In this document: positions 25,840-34,123 of the stretch, piece by piece
How the letters are laid out: every line of letters starts with the position of its first letter
How positions within the stretch are numbered: the first letter of the stretch is position 1
NCBI GenBank assembly: GCA_029245725.1
Contig: JAQWOT010000150.1
Coordinates: forward strand, 1-44,118
Reading direction: 5' to 3'
Length of the DNA stretch: 44,118 bases
Source: SAR324 cluster bacterium
GTDB lineage: Bacteria; SAR324; NAC60-12
Program-made: the position numbers and the translations under genes
The notes under the pieces: model-generated
Told to the model about the DNA's origin: nothing
The model's database searches: none
Seen by the model: only the letters and a program-made list of their open reading frames with translations

Positions 25840-26928
25840 ATGGCAACATTGCAATTAGATCGAGTTACTAAGAAATTCAAAACGGATGTAGTTCTTGATC
25901 AAGTTTCTTTTGAAGCTGAATCAGGAGAGACTCTTGTAATTTTTGGTCCCTCTGGAAGCGGCAAAACTGTCTTATTGAGAGTCATTGCTGGAGTTTACGA
26001 GCCTGAGGAAGGCAAAGTCGTACTACAAGGTCATGATATGACGGATGTTGCTCCTGAGCATCGTGAAGTTGGGATGGCGTTCCAAAATTTTGCACTCTTT
26101 CCCCACTTTTCTGCCCGAGAGAATATCGCTAGCCCCCTAACAGCCCTTGGAAAAAGCGACACCCAAATTGAAGAGCAAGTACAATCAATTGCAAAACTTC
26201 TCAAAATTGAACACGTTCTTGAACACTTACCAAGAGCACTTTCAAACGGGCAAAAGCAAAGGACTGCTCTAGCAAGGGCATTGGTTGCAGCACCCAAGAC
26301 TGTACTCTTGGATGATCCGCTCAGAAACGTGGATGCTAAGCTACGGTTTGAGATGCGTTTGGAGCTGCCTCGTCTGCTTCGAAGATTTGGTTCAACCGTT
26401 CTTTACGTGACTCAGGATTATCGGGAGGCGATGGCACTTGCTGACAGAATTGCCGTGCTTGTTGGAGGAAAAATCGCTCAATTTGATACACCCGAATCAA
26501 TTTATCTTCGACCATCTTCAATTGAGGTTGCAAAGCTCTTTGGAGAACCAGCCATCAACATTTTACGTGGTCAAGTCAATGAACAGGCCAATAGAGTATC
26601 TGTCAACCAAAACCAGTTCATCCTTCCAAAAGGGTTTCATGACAAGGCTGGAAAAATCTGTGATATCAGTATCCGACCTGAATCCATAAAATTATTTCGA
26701 GAAAAGCGTGTTGGAACAACTTCTTACGAGGTGATCACCATCACCCCACTCAATGAACGATCAGTTGTCCTTTTAAGAAGTCAGGAAGGCTTGGAACTAT
26801 TAGCCACCTACCCAGCAGAAGAACAGACAGCGAAGATAGGTGATGCCTTCTGGGGAATGGTAGTCCCTGAGGATCTGTTGCTCTTCGAAACAGAAACTGG
26901 TCAAAGATGTTTACCCGAGCAAAATTAA
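25840..26928 (+). CDS. ABC ATP-binding protein with degenerate catalytic residues
   Basis: This 362-residue sugar-type ATPase has an N-terminal nucleotide-binding domain and a C-terminal regulatory (TOBE-like) domain from about 240. Walker A is GPSGSGKT (36-43) and the Q-loop is normal (Q82), but Walker B reads VLLDD, so the catalytic glutamate is D159. The switch histidine is Q192 (YVTQDYREA) and the signature is LSNGQ (134-138) instead of LSGGQ. This subunit probably binds ATP but hydrolyses it poorly. It would pair with the next ATPase as a heterodimer, as in transporters with two different NBD genes such as the glycerol GlpS/GlpT system. Confidence 0.87.
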   Translation: MATLQLDRVTKKFKTDVVLDQVSFEAESGETLVIFGPSGSGKTVLLRVIAGVYEPEEGKVVLQGHDMTDVAPEHREVGMAFQNFALFPHFSARENIASPLTALGKSDTQIEEQVQSIAKLLKIEHVLEHLPRALSNGQKQRTALARALVAAPKTVLLDDPLRNVDAKLRFEMRLELPRLLRRFGSTVLYVTQDYREAMALADRIAVLVGGKIAQFDTPESIYLRPSSIEVAKLFGEPAINILRGQVNEQANRVSVNQNQFILPKGFHDKAGKICDISIRPESIKLFREKRVGTTSYEVITITPLNERSVVLLRSQEGLELLATYPAEEQTAKIGDAFWGMVVPEDLLLFETETGQRCLPEQN

Positions 26929-26958
26929 AAATTTTATTCCATTTAGTTGGAGATTTTC

Positions 26959-28089
26959 GTGCCTGAAGTCCAGTTGAGTCTGAACTCCGTTGACAAGACT
27001 TATTACAGTAAGAAGATTGAGGCAGCAGTTCGAGCTGTGAAAAATCTTTCACTACAGATTAGCAAAGGTGAAATCGTTGCCCTCCTAGGTTCATCTGGAT
27101 GTGGGAAGACATCAACATTGCGAATGATTGCAGGATTCGAGGATGTTACAGGGGGAACAATTGAACTCTCTAATCGTGAAATCCACCAGTTGCCACCTGC
27201 TAAACGAAACGTAGCAATGGCGTTTGAGGGTTACTCTTTATACCCTCCACTGACTGTGAGAGACAACATAGCTTTCGCCCTTAAAGCCGAGCGTATCTCG
27301 CGGTTAGAATCAGATGCTAAGGTCATGGAGATGGCGAAATTTCTAGAGATCGAAGAAATTTTGGAAAGATACCCCTCCTCGATTTCTGCAGGCCAGCAAC
27401 AGCGCGCTAGTCTGGCCAGAGCTTTGGTTCGTAAAGCAGATTTGTATCTACTGGATGAACCTATGGGGCAACTCGAACCACAGCTTCGTTCAGTTTTGCG
27501 GGTTCGTCTGAAGCAGTACCTACAAGCACATCAGATGACTACCGTACTCGTTACTCATGATCAAACCGAGGCTAATGCCCTTGCTGACCGCATTGCTGTA
27601 ATGGAAGATGGCGAACTGCAACAGTTTGAAACACCAACAAAGCTCAAGCATAGGCCCGCGAACATTTATGTTGGAACTTTCATCGGGGAACCACCGATGA
27701 ACACATTTGCCGCTGAGGTGAATCCGGTCGGTAAGGGTTTTCAGTTTCAATTGGAAGAGACAGGGGAACTCCTTGATTATCAAGCTGTTGATTTTCAGCA
27801 GAATTTGCGTGACCAATTGATTCAACATAAAAGAGTCATGCTCGGTCTTAGACCACATGCTGTCAAATTGGGAAAGGGAGCTTTGAAGGCACAGGTAATT
27901 TCCAATCAATGGCTTGGAGACCAATCACACATTGCAGCAGAATTTGCAAATAGGATCATAGTTGCCGTTTCTCACCAAAGAGAAGAATTCCAATTGGATG
28001 AGAATGTTCCTTTTCACCTGGAGGCTTCAGATCTTCACTTCTTTAATGCAGAAAACGGAAACACTATAGCCCACAGTCTGGAGATGTAA
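26959..28089 (+). CDS. ABC ATP-binding protein, second NBD, altered Q-loop
   Basis: This is the partner ATPase, 376 residues from a GTG at 26959 that has GGAG six bases upstream (a TTG at 26947 overlaps that site). Walker A is GSSGCGKT (44-51), Walker B LLDE with E167 and the switch histidine H200 are intact. The Q-loop glutamine is replaced by E90 (AFEGYSLYPPLT), the signature is ISAGQ (142-146) and the D-loop reads GQLEP. The C-terminal part from about 235 is a TOBE-type domain. With the preceding protein it would form one degenerate and one more competent ATP site. It is followed after 2 bases by an FGGY kinase gene. Confidence 0.87.
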   Translation: MPEVQLSLNSVDKTYYSKKIEAAVRAVKNLSLQISKGEIVALLGSSGCGKTSTLRMIAGFEDVTGGTIELSNREIHQLPPAKRNVAMAFEGYSLYPPLTVRDNIAFALKAERISRLESDAKVMEMAKFLEIEEILERYPSSISAGQQQRASLARALVRKADLYLLDEPMGQLEPQLRSVLRVRLKQYLQAHQMTTVLVTHDQTEANALADRIAVMEDGELQQFETPTKLKHRPANIYVGTFIGEPPMNTFAAEVNPVGKGFQFQLEETGELLDYQAVDFQQNLRDQLIQHKRVMLGLRPHAVKLGKGALKAQVISNQWLGDQSHIAAEFANRIIVAVSHQREEFQLDENVPFHLEASDLHFFNAENGNTIAHSLEM

Positions 28090-28091
28090 TT

Positions 28092-29624
28092 ATGGATCTT
28101 CTTCTGGGAATTGACGCAGGTACTTCTGTGATTAAGGTTGTTGCCTTTGATCTAAAGGGTAATCAAATTGCGGTAGCAGCCAAAGCAAATCACTATGAAA
28201 TGCTCTCAAACGGAGGGGTTGAGCAGGAACTTGATCGAACTTGGAAAGACACCCTTGAAGTCATTCGCCAGATCCTAGAAAAACTAGATGGGCATCAAAT
28301 CGTTGGTATTGCAGTAACAGGTCAGGGTTCTGGAACTTGGTTAATTGATGAGAATGGAAGCCCTGTTGGACGAGGTTGGTTATGGCTAGATGCAAGGGCT
28401 GCAGACCTGGTCGAGAGCTACAGTGAGTCCTCCAACGCTAGAAGACGTTTTGAGTTGACAGGTACTGGGCTAGCTGCCTGTGATCAGGGGCCTCAATTAC
28501 TGTGGATAAAAAAACACCAACCAGAGATTCTTCAAGAGAGCACGACAGTATTCCATTGCAAGGATTGGCTTTATTTTAATCTGACTGGTGTCAGAGCTAC
28601 CGATCCCTCAGAGAGCGTCTTCAGTTGTGGCAATTTTCGAAATCGAGATTTTTCCGATGAAGTCATCGAACTGCTGGGACTGACTGAACAGAAAGCTTTG
28701 TTTCCCAACGTAGTTGACGGAACCAAAAACTCCCACCCACTTTCAGAAAATGTAGCTAAACTTTGCGGTCTGCAATCCGGTATCCCAGTTGTGTTGGGAT
28801 ATGTAGATGTAATCTGTACAGCTCTTGGCTCTGGCCTCTACGACCCAGGCTATCAAACAGGATGTACGATCATCGGTTCAACTGGTATGCACATGCGCTA
28901 TGTTGATTCCGTAGATGAGATCAAACTCAATCAGGATTCAACCGGCTACACGATGGTTTTTCCTGTTGACGGGACTTACAGTCAAATGCAGTCGAACATG
29001 GCTGCGACGCTCAACATTGATTGGATGTTGGACCTCGCAATTGATGTTTTGAAATTTCAGGGCATTCAAAAAAATCGCTCGGATCTTCTCAAAGATTTGG
29101 ATCAACACATCCTTGATGCCTCTCCGGCAGAATTTCTTTACCATCCCTACATATCACAAGCTGGTGAAAGAGGACCTTTTATCAATGCGAACGCAAGAGC
29201 CAGCTTCATTGGACTTTCATCGAAGCACGGCTATTTTGATATGTTGCGAGGGGTCTATGAAGGACTTTCTTTCGCAGCAAGGGACTGTTACGAGGCAGCA
29301 GGGGGAGTACCCGCCGAAGTTAGACTCTCAGGCGGGGCCGCTCGCAGCAAAGCCCTAAGAAAGATCATGGGATCAGTCTTGAAGACTCGTTTTCGTACAG
29401 CTGAAAGAGGAGAAGCAGGTGCTTCAGGTGTAGCAATGATGGCTGCAGTATGTTTAGGAATTTACCCTGACATGGCCGCATGCGTAAGAGATTGGGTTCA
29501 TCCATATCTGAGCGAAGCTGAAGAATATGATGCCTCACAAGGGCAAATTTATGATTCACTTTATCCTATTTACGTTGAAGCACGCCAAGCTTATCTTCCG
29601 CTTTGGAAATCATTAAAAAATTAA
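28092..29624 (+). CDS. FGGY carbohydrate kinase, second of three
   Basis: This 510-residue FGGY kinase has LLLGIDAGTSVIKVVAFD (about 3-20) as the N-terminal phosphate loop, VTGQGSGTWLID, WLWLDARAADLV, a GYVDVICTALGSG segment with the likely catalytic aspartate, and RLSGGAARSKALRKIMGSVL as the C-terminal motif. It is closer to the carbohydrate/polyol kinase branch than to glycerol kinase. The gene starts 2 bases after the ATPase gene, so transport and phosphorylation are probably coupled in expression. The substrate is not readable from sequence. Confidence 0.87.
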   Translation: MDLLLGIDAGTSVIKVVAFDLKGNQIAVAAKANHYEMLSNGGVEQELDRTWKDTLEVIRQILEKLDGHQIVGIAVTGQGSGTWLIDENGSPVGRGWLWLDARAADLVESYSESSNARRRFELTGTGLAACDQGPQLLWIKKHQPEILQESTTVFHCKDWLYFNLTGVRATDPSESVFSCGNFRNRDFSDEVIELLGLTEQKALFPNVVDGTKNSHPLSENVAKLCGLQSGIPVVLGYVDVICTALGSGLYDPGYQTGCTIIGSTGMHMRYVDSVDEIKLNQDSTGYTMVFPVDGTYSQMQSNMAATLNIDWMLDLAIDVLKFQGIQKNRSDLLKDLDQHILDASPAEFLYHPYISQAGERGPFINANARASFIGLSSKHGYFDMLRGVYEGLSFAARDCYEAAGGVPAEVRLSGGAARSKALRKIMGSVLKTRFRTAERGEAGASGVAMMAAVCLGIYPDMAACVRDWVHPYLSEAEEYDASQGQIYDSLYPIYVEARQAYLPLWKSLKN

Positions 29625-29634
29625 GGAGAATTCC

Positions 29635-30678
29635 TTGGAACCAAAAAAAATTGCCATCATCGGTGATCGGTTCATGAAGACAGAAATCTTTAGGGAACAC
29701 CTCGAAAAAACTTGTGGAAACAATCATCTTTTTAAGGAACTTGAGTTGCCTTGGCCCGATGAGCCGATGGAGCACGGTTACGAAAAACCAGGAATGGCAG
29801 GCCTTAAAGAATATATGGGTAATCCCGATGAAATCGTCAGCTTCATTGGTGATTCGGAAATTGTTGTGGACCATCTTGCTCCTTTCTCAGCAGAGATGTT
29901 TGACAGATTGAAGACCCTTCGTCTCATTGCTGTCTCACGTGGGGGTCCAGTAAATATTGATATGGAAGCCGCTCACAAGTCCAACGTCAAAGTGGTCAAT
30001 GTTCCAGGCAGGAATGCGAGCGCTGTTGCAGAGTTCACGATTGGTGCAATCTTAGCCGAAACAAGGCTGATCCGCTTGGGCCATGAATCTCTTAGAAAAG
30101 GAACCTGGCGCGGTGATCTTTATCGGGCTGACGTCACTGGCAGAGAACTCTCACAGATGACCGTTGGATTGATTGGCTATGGTCATATCGGAACAAAGGT
30201 TGTGAAACTTCTTCAGCCCTTTGGATGCCAAATCCTGGTCTGTGATCCATATGTCGAGTTGAGTTCGGACGACAAAGAGAATGGTGTGCAACAGGTCGAT
30301 TTAGATACTTTACTTAAGAAATCGGATGTCATCAGTTTGCACTCGAGAGTGACAAAGGAAACAACTGGTTTCATCAATCGAGAAGTATTCCAGAAGATGA
30401 AGAAAGATGCTTACTTCATCAACACAGCTCGTGGACCGATGGTGGATTACCAGGCTTTAACTGATGCACTCACCAGCGGTCATCTCCGGGGAGCTATGCT
30501 AGAAACTTTTGGAGTAGAGCCAGTTCCTCTAGATTGGCCATTGCTAAAACTTGATAACGTAACACTGACACCTCATATCGCTGGCGCTTCCCTACGGACA
30601 GTAGAGTATGCCGCTGAACAGGCTGCACAAGAAGTTCAACGGTTTCTTTCCGGTGAATCCCCTCTAAATCCTTGTTAA
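29635..30678 (+). CDS. D-2-hydroxyacid dehydrogenase (SerA-like)
   Basis: This 347-residue NAD-dependent dehydrogenase starts at a TTG at 29635, which has an ideal AAGGAG six bases upstream. The dinucleotide motif is canonical (GYGHIG, 181-186). The catalytic residues are R266 (NTARGPMVD), E295 (FGVEPVP) and H314 (TPHIAGAS). It resembles phosphoglycerate and hydroxypyruvate dehydrogenases. In this operon it may act on an acid intermediate of sugar breakdown, such as glycerate or a tetronate. Unlike the family protein at 6465-7397, its nucleotide loop is intact, so the two are not recent copies. Confidence 0.87.
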   Translation: MEPKKIAIIGDRFMKTEIFREHLEKTCGNNHLFKELELPWPDEPMEHGYEKPGMAGLKEYMGNPDEIVSFIGDSEIVVDHLAPFSAEMFDRLKTLRLIAVSRGGPVNIDMEAAHKSNVKVVNVPGRNASAVAEFTIGAILAETRLIRLGHESLRKGTWRGDLYRADVTGRELSQMTVGLIGYGHIGTKVVKLLQPFGCQILVCDPYVELSSDDKENGVQQVDLDTLLKKSDVISLHSRVTKETTGFINREVFQKMKKDAYFINTARGPMVDYQALTDALTSGHLRGAMLETFGVEPVPLDWPLLKLDNVTLTPHIAGASLRTVEYAAEQAAQEVQRFLSGESPLNPC

Positions 30679-30705
30679 AATCTCCAATAAATAGTTATTA
30701 TTTTC

Positions 30706-31755
30706 ATGAATGATTCAACATTTAATTTTTCAAAAAGTTTAGAATTTCAGCAATTTTGTGAACTCTCCGCTGAGATCGGAAGAAATCCATTATTGGTACA
30801 GGGAGCAGGAGGAAATACATCTATTAAAGAAGACGGACTACTTTGGGTGAAAGCATCCGGGACCTGGTTATCAGAAGCGACAGAAAAAAAGACCATGGTT
30901 GCTGTAGATCTTGTCAAGTTACAGCAAGCAATGGCGCAGAATGACGAGCGGGTGGAAAAGCCTCAATATTTTAAAGCAGACCCCACAGAATCCCTTCGTC
31001 CATCAATTGAGACGGTAGTTCACGCCTCATTAAATCACCGGGTTGTGCTCCATGTTCACTGTGTGGAAACAATCTCTTGGGCTGTCCTTGAAAATGCTGA
31101 AAAGCTCTTAGTTACTCCCTTGGAAGGCCTCGACTGGGTTTTCATTCCTTACAGAAGGCCCGGATTACCACTGGCTCGTGAGATACAATCAAAGATCACG
31201 GAGAAGACGAATGTTTTGATTCTTGGAAATCATGGGCTGGTCGTAGCTGCCGATTCAATTAAAGAGGCGCATGCCCTTTTGTTGGAAGTACACCAAAGGC
31301 TTAGGCGCGCTAGAAGAGAAGTTACCATTCCAAAGTCTAATTTTGCTCTTCCAGCAGAATCCAACTATCGAGATGCTGAATTCTTTGCCCAAGGAATAGC
31401 CCACGACAATATTTCTCTGGAAAAGGTAGAAAAGGGTTCGCTTTACCCTGATCACGTCATTTTTCTGGGCTCAGGTGTACAACTTCTGAATTCGAGTTCA
31501 ACTCTAGACCAGTTTGAGCAGAATCAACATGAAAGCCTTCCCAAAGCCTTGATCGTCCCTGATCAAACCGTGTTGGTAAACAAGCAAGCCCCTCGTGGCA
31601 CCGATGAAATGTTATTGTCTCTGACAGAAGTTGCAGCTCGGTTACAACCCAACGATAGAGTTCAAAAATTGACTTTCAATGATGAAGCAGCACTTCTGAA
31701 TTGGGATGCTGAGAAGTATCGACAGGAACTGGCTCGACGAAATGCCTCGGCTTGA
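30706..31755 (+). CDS. Class II aldolase family protein, RhaD-like without dehydrogenase domain
   Basis: This 349-residue protein matches the aldolase half of the RhaD-type fusion but lacks a dehydrogenase domain. Phosphate-binding VQGAGGNTSIK is at 31-41, LWVKASGTWL at 46-55, the probable acid is E102 (RPSIETVVH), and metal histidines are H116, H118 (LHVHCV) and H176 (GNHGL). It is expected to cleave a ketose phosphate to DHAP and an aldehyde, or act as an epimerase. The C-terminal third (about 230-349) has no recognised domain. With FucA-like and fused forms on the other strand, it is the third class II aldolase of the locus. Confidence 0.82.
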   Translation: MNDSTFNFSKSLEFQQFCELSAEIGRNPLLVQGAGGNTSIKEDGLLWVKASGTWLSEATEKKTMVAVDLVKLQQAMAQNDERVEKPQYFKADPTESLRPSIETVVHASLNHRVVLHVHCVETISWAVLENAEKLLVTPLEGLDWVFIPYRRPGLPLAREIQSKITEKTNVLILGNHGLVVAADSIKEAHALLLEVHQRLRRARREVTIPKSNFALPAESNYRDAEFFAQGIAHDNISLEKVEKGSLYPDHVIFLGSGVQLLNSSSTLDQFEQNQHESLPKALIVPDQTVLVNKQAPRGTDEMLLSLTEVAARLQPNDRVQKLTFNDEAALLNWDAEKYRQELARRNASA

Positions 31756-31779
31756 TCTCATTCAACAAATCTAACTTAG

Positions 31780-33066
31780 ATGACATTCTCACAAGAATCT
31801 GTCCTGGTCCTCGGAATTGACATCGGCACTTCAGGAGTGCGAGCAGTTTTGATGAATTCAACATTTGATGTGGTGGCTCAACGTTCCAGCCTTATGTCAG
31901 ATTTCGGTTCTAATCACCGAAACCCTACTGTTTGGTGGAAGTCCTTGGAATCTGCTCTAGAGCACTTGCGGATAGAAGCACATGAACAATGGAGTCAGGT
32001 TGCTGGAATATCTGTCGATGGGACATCTGGGACGATGTTGGCGCTCAACAATAAGCTGGAACCCATTGGCGATGCTCTGATGTATAACGACCCCGTCAAA
32101 GATCCTGATGTTCTTGAGCAGATTCGTCAGTATGCTCCAAGGGAAAGTGCTGCACATGGTGCCACTTCTGGATTGGCAAAGTTGATGAAGCTTCAAGAAC
32201 TTAATGGATGTCACCGAGTGCTTCACCAAGCGGACTGGGTACTTGGAAAATTTATTGGCGAATACCGATGGAGTGATGAGAACAACTCTTTAAAAACAGG
32301 GTATGATCCCATCCATAGAGAATGGCCAAATTGGATCTCCCACACAAAAGCGCAGCGTGAGTTACTTCCAGATCCACAAGAACCTGGTCAAGTCACGGGT
32401 GAGATTGACCAAAAGATTGCGGAACGCTTTGGGCTTTCGAAAGACCTCAAAATCATTTCAGGGACTACGGATGGTTGTGCTGCTTTCTTAGCAACAGGTG
32501 CATCCGAAATTGGGGATGGAGTCACTTCACTTGGTTCGACTTTAGTTGTGAAAATTCTAAGTGATCAACCAGTGTTTGCACCTGAATATGGCATCTACAG
32601 TCATCGAATTGGGGATCAGTGGTTACCCGGTGGAGCCTCAAATACGGGTGGCAACGTGCTCACTCATTTTTTTTCAGATGAGGAACTACTTAAACTTTCC
32701 AAAAATATTGACCCTGAGACAACAGTTGATCTTGATTACTATCCCTTGCTTAAACCCGGAGAGAGATTTCCAATCAATGATCCCACCTTCCCACCCCGCT
32801 TAGAGCCAAGGCATCCCAATGACCAAACTTTCCTCCATGGTCTGTTATTAGGAATGAGCGCAGTGGAAGCGTTGGCCTACAATTGTTTAAATGAACTAGG
32901 AGGCCCAGTCTTGAAGTCACTTCGTACAGTTGGAGGTGGTTCAAAGAATTCCGTTTGGACGGCTCTTCGCCAAAAACAAATCCCCATTCCAATGCGGAAT
33001 GTTGCCTCTGATCAAGCTGCTGCAGGAGCCGCTCGACTTGCCTTGAAGGGCTTACTTAGTATCTAA
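31780..33066 (+). CDS. FGGY carbohydrate kinase, third of three (D-ribulokinase-like)
   Basis: This 428-residue FGGY kinase is shorter than the other two. Its features (LGIDIGTSGVRAVLM at about 11-25, SVDGTSGTMLAL, DALMYND, SGTTDGCAAFLATGA and VGGGSKNSVW) resemble the cyanobacterial and plant D-ribulose/xylulose kinase group (SePSK and XK-1, about 425 residues). A D-ribulose-like ketose is therefore a reasonable candidate substrate, though unproven. The gene ends 3 bases before the HAD-IIA gene. Three FGGY kinases in one operon imply either several substrates or successive phosphorylation steps. Confidence 0.85.
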   Translation: MTFSQESVLVLGIDIGTSGVRAVLMNSTFDVVAQRSSLMSDFGSNHRNPTVWWKSLESALEHLRIEAHEQWSQVAGISVDGTSGTMLALNNKLEPIGDALMYNDPVKDPDVLEQIRQYAPRESAAHGATSGLAKLMKLQELNGCHRVLHQADWVLGKFIGEYRWSDENNSLKTGYDPIHREWPNWISHTKAQRELLPDPQEPGQVTGEIDQKIAERFGLSKDLKIISGTTDGCAAFLATGASEIGDGVTSLGSTLVVKILSDQPVFAPEYGIYSHRIGDQWLPGGASNTGGNVLTHFFSDEELLKLSKNIDPETTVDLDYYPLLKPGERFPINDPTFPPRLEPRHPNDQTFLHGLLLGMSAVEALAYNCLNELGGPVLKSLRTVGGGSKNSVWTALRQKQIPIPMRNVASDQAAAGAARLALKGLLSI

Positions 33067-33069
33067 GCC

Positions 33070-33912
33070 ATGCTGAATATCCCCTTCACCCAACTCGAAG
33101 AGCTTTCCCACAGATATGAAACCTTCCTGCTGGATCAATATGGAGTGCTACACGATGGCAAATCTGTTTTTAAAGGAGTCATCGAAGCTCTTCAGAACCT
33201 CCAAGCAGCTCAAAAAACAGTAATTCTTCTCTCCAATTCAGCGAAAAGAGCGGAGAAAAATTATCAGCGCATGGAACAGCTAGGGCTACATAGAGAGTTC
33301 TTTCAGGGTGTCGTTACTTCTGGGGAGGTAGGACACTATCTATTTACCAGAGGATTGTCTGAGCTTGGGCTCGAAGATGGATCAAGATGTTGGGTGTTAG
33401 CTCGAGATGAAGACCGATCTCCTCTTTTAGGTTCAACGCTCACGGAAGTAGCTGCTCCGGAAGATGCAGACGTGTTGATTCTAAGTGGTAGTCGTGGAGA
33501 GGTAGAATCTTGGGAGAAAGCCATCAAGAAATTGGAGATTCCTCTGTCCAAAAATCTACCATGTGTTTGCCTGAATCCTGACAAGTGGATGCTCACGCCA
33601 CAAGGTCTAGCCTATGGAGCTGGCAAAATTGCAGAATACTACGAATCAGCAGGTGGTAAAGTCATCTGGATCGGTAAGCCGTACAAGGAAATGTATAGAT
33701 TTGCTGAGAGAGAGTATTCGTTTGAAAAGATGCAAGCTGTCGCCATAGGGGATTCAATCGAGCACGATATCCAGGGTGCAAAAAAATTTGGAATTGCTGG
33801 AGCCTGGGTACGTGATGGAATTCTGAGGGATGCAGCTGATCAGGAAATCAACGCTGAGATTCAAAAACATGAAGCCCAGCCTGATTTCCAGATGAATAGT
33901 TTTAGTTGGTAA
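33070..33912 (+). CDS. HAD-IIA hydrolase (TIGR01459/NagD-like)
   Basis: This 280-residue HAD protein has nucleophile D22 (LLDQYGVLHDG), motif II S235-N236 type LLSNSAKRA at about 54-62, a large IIA cap and motif IV IGDSIEHDIQGA (about 227-238). The usual acid two residues after the nucleophile is Y24 instead of Asp, as in the related group that reads DVWGV. Phosphatase activity may therefore be weak or of altered type. As the last gene of the operon it may dephosphorylate a dead-end sugar phosphate. A 211-bp spacer without genes follows before the convergent flavoprotein gene. Confidence 0.82.
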   Translation: MLNIPFTQLEELSHRYETFLLDQYGVLHDGKSVFKGVIEALQNLQAAQKTVILLSNSAKRAEKNYQRMEQLGLHREFFQGVVTSGEVGHYLFTRGLSELGLEDGSRCWVLARDEDRSPLLGSTLTEVAAPEDADVLILSGSRGEVESWEKAIKKLEIPLSKNLPCVCLNPDKWMLTPQGLAYGAGKIAEYYESAGGKVIWIGKPYKEMYRFAEREYSFEKMQAVAIGDSIEHDIQGAKKFGIAGAWVRDGILRDAADQEINAEIQKHEAQPDFQMNSFSW

Positions 33913-34123
33913 TAAAAACTGCTTTTAACCTTTTACTGACTTATCAACAAATTTGCATTGAAGTAAAGTGATAGCAGGAATTCAGCTGTTATTTCCCTTC
34001 CAACTCAGAAATTTTATGATTTTTAAATATATTTTTTCAAAGAAAACATCAGTATAAAAATACTATTCAGTAACTGATTAGCCAATGCAGAGCAATTTGA
34101 AAATCAAGAAACTCCAAAACTCT

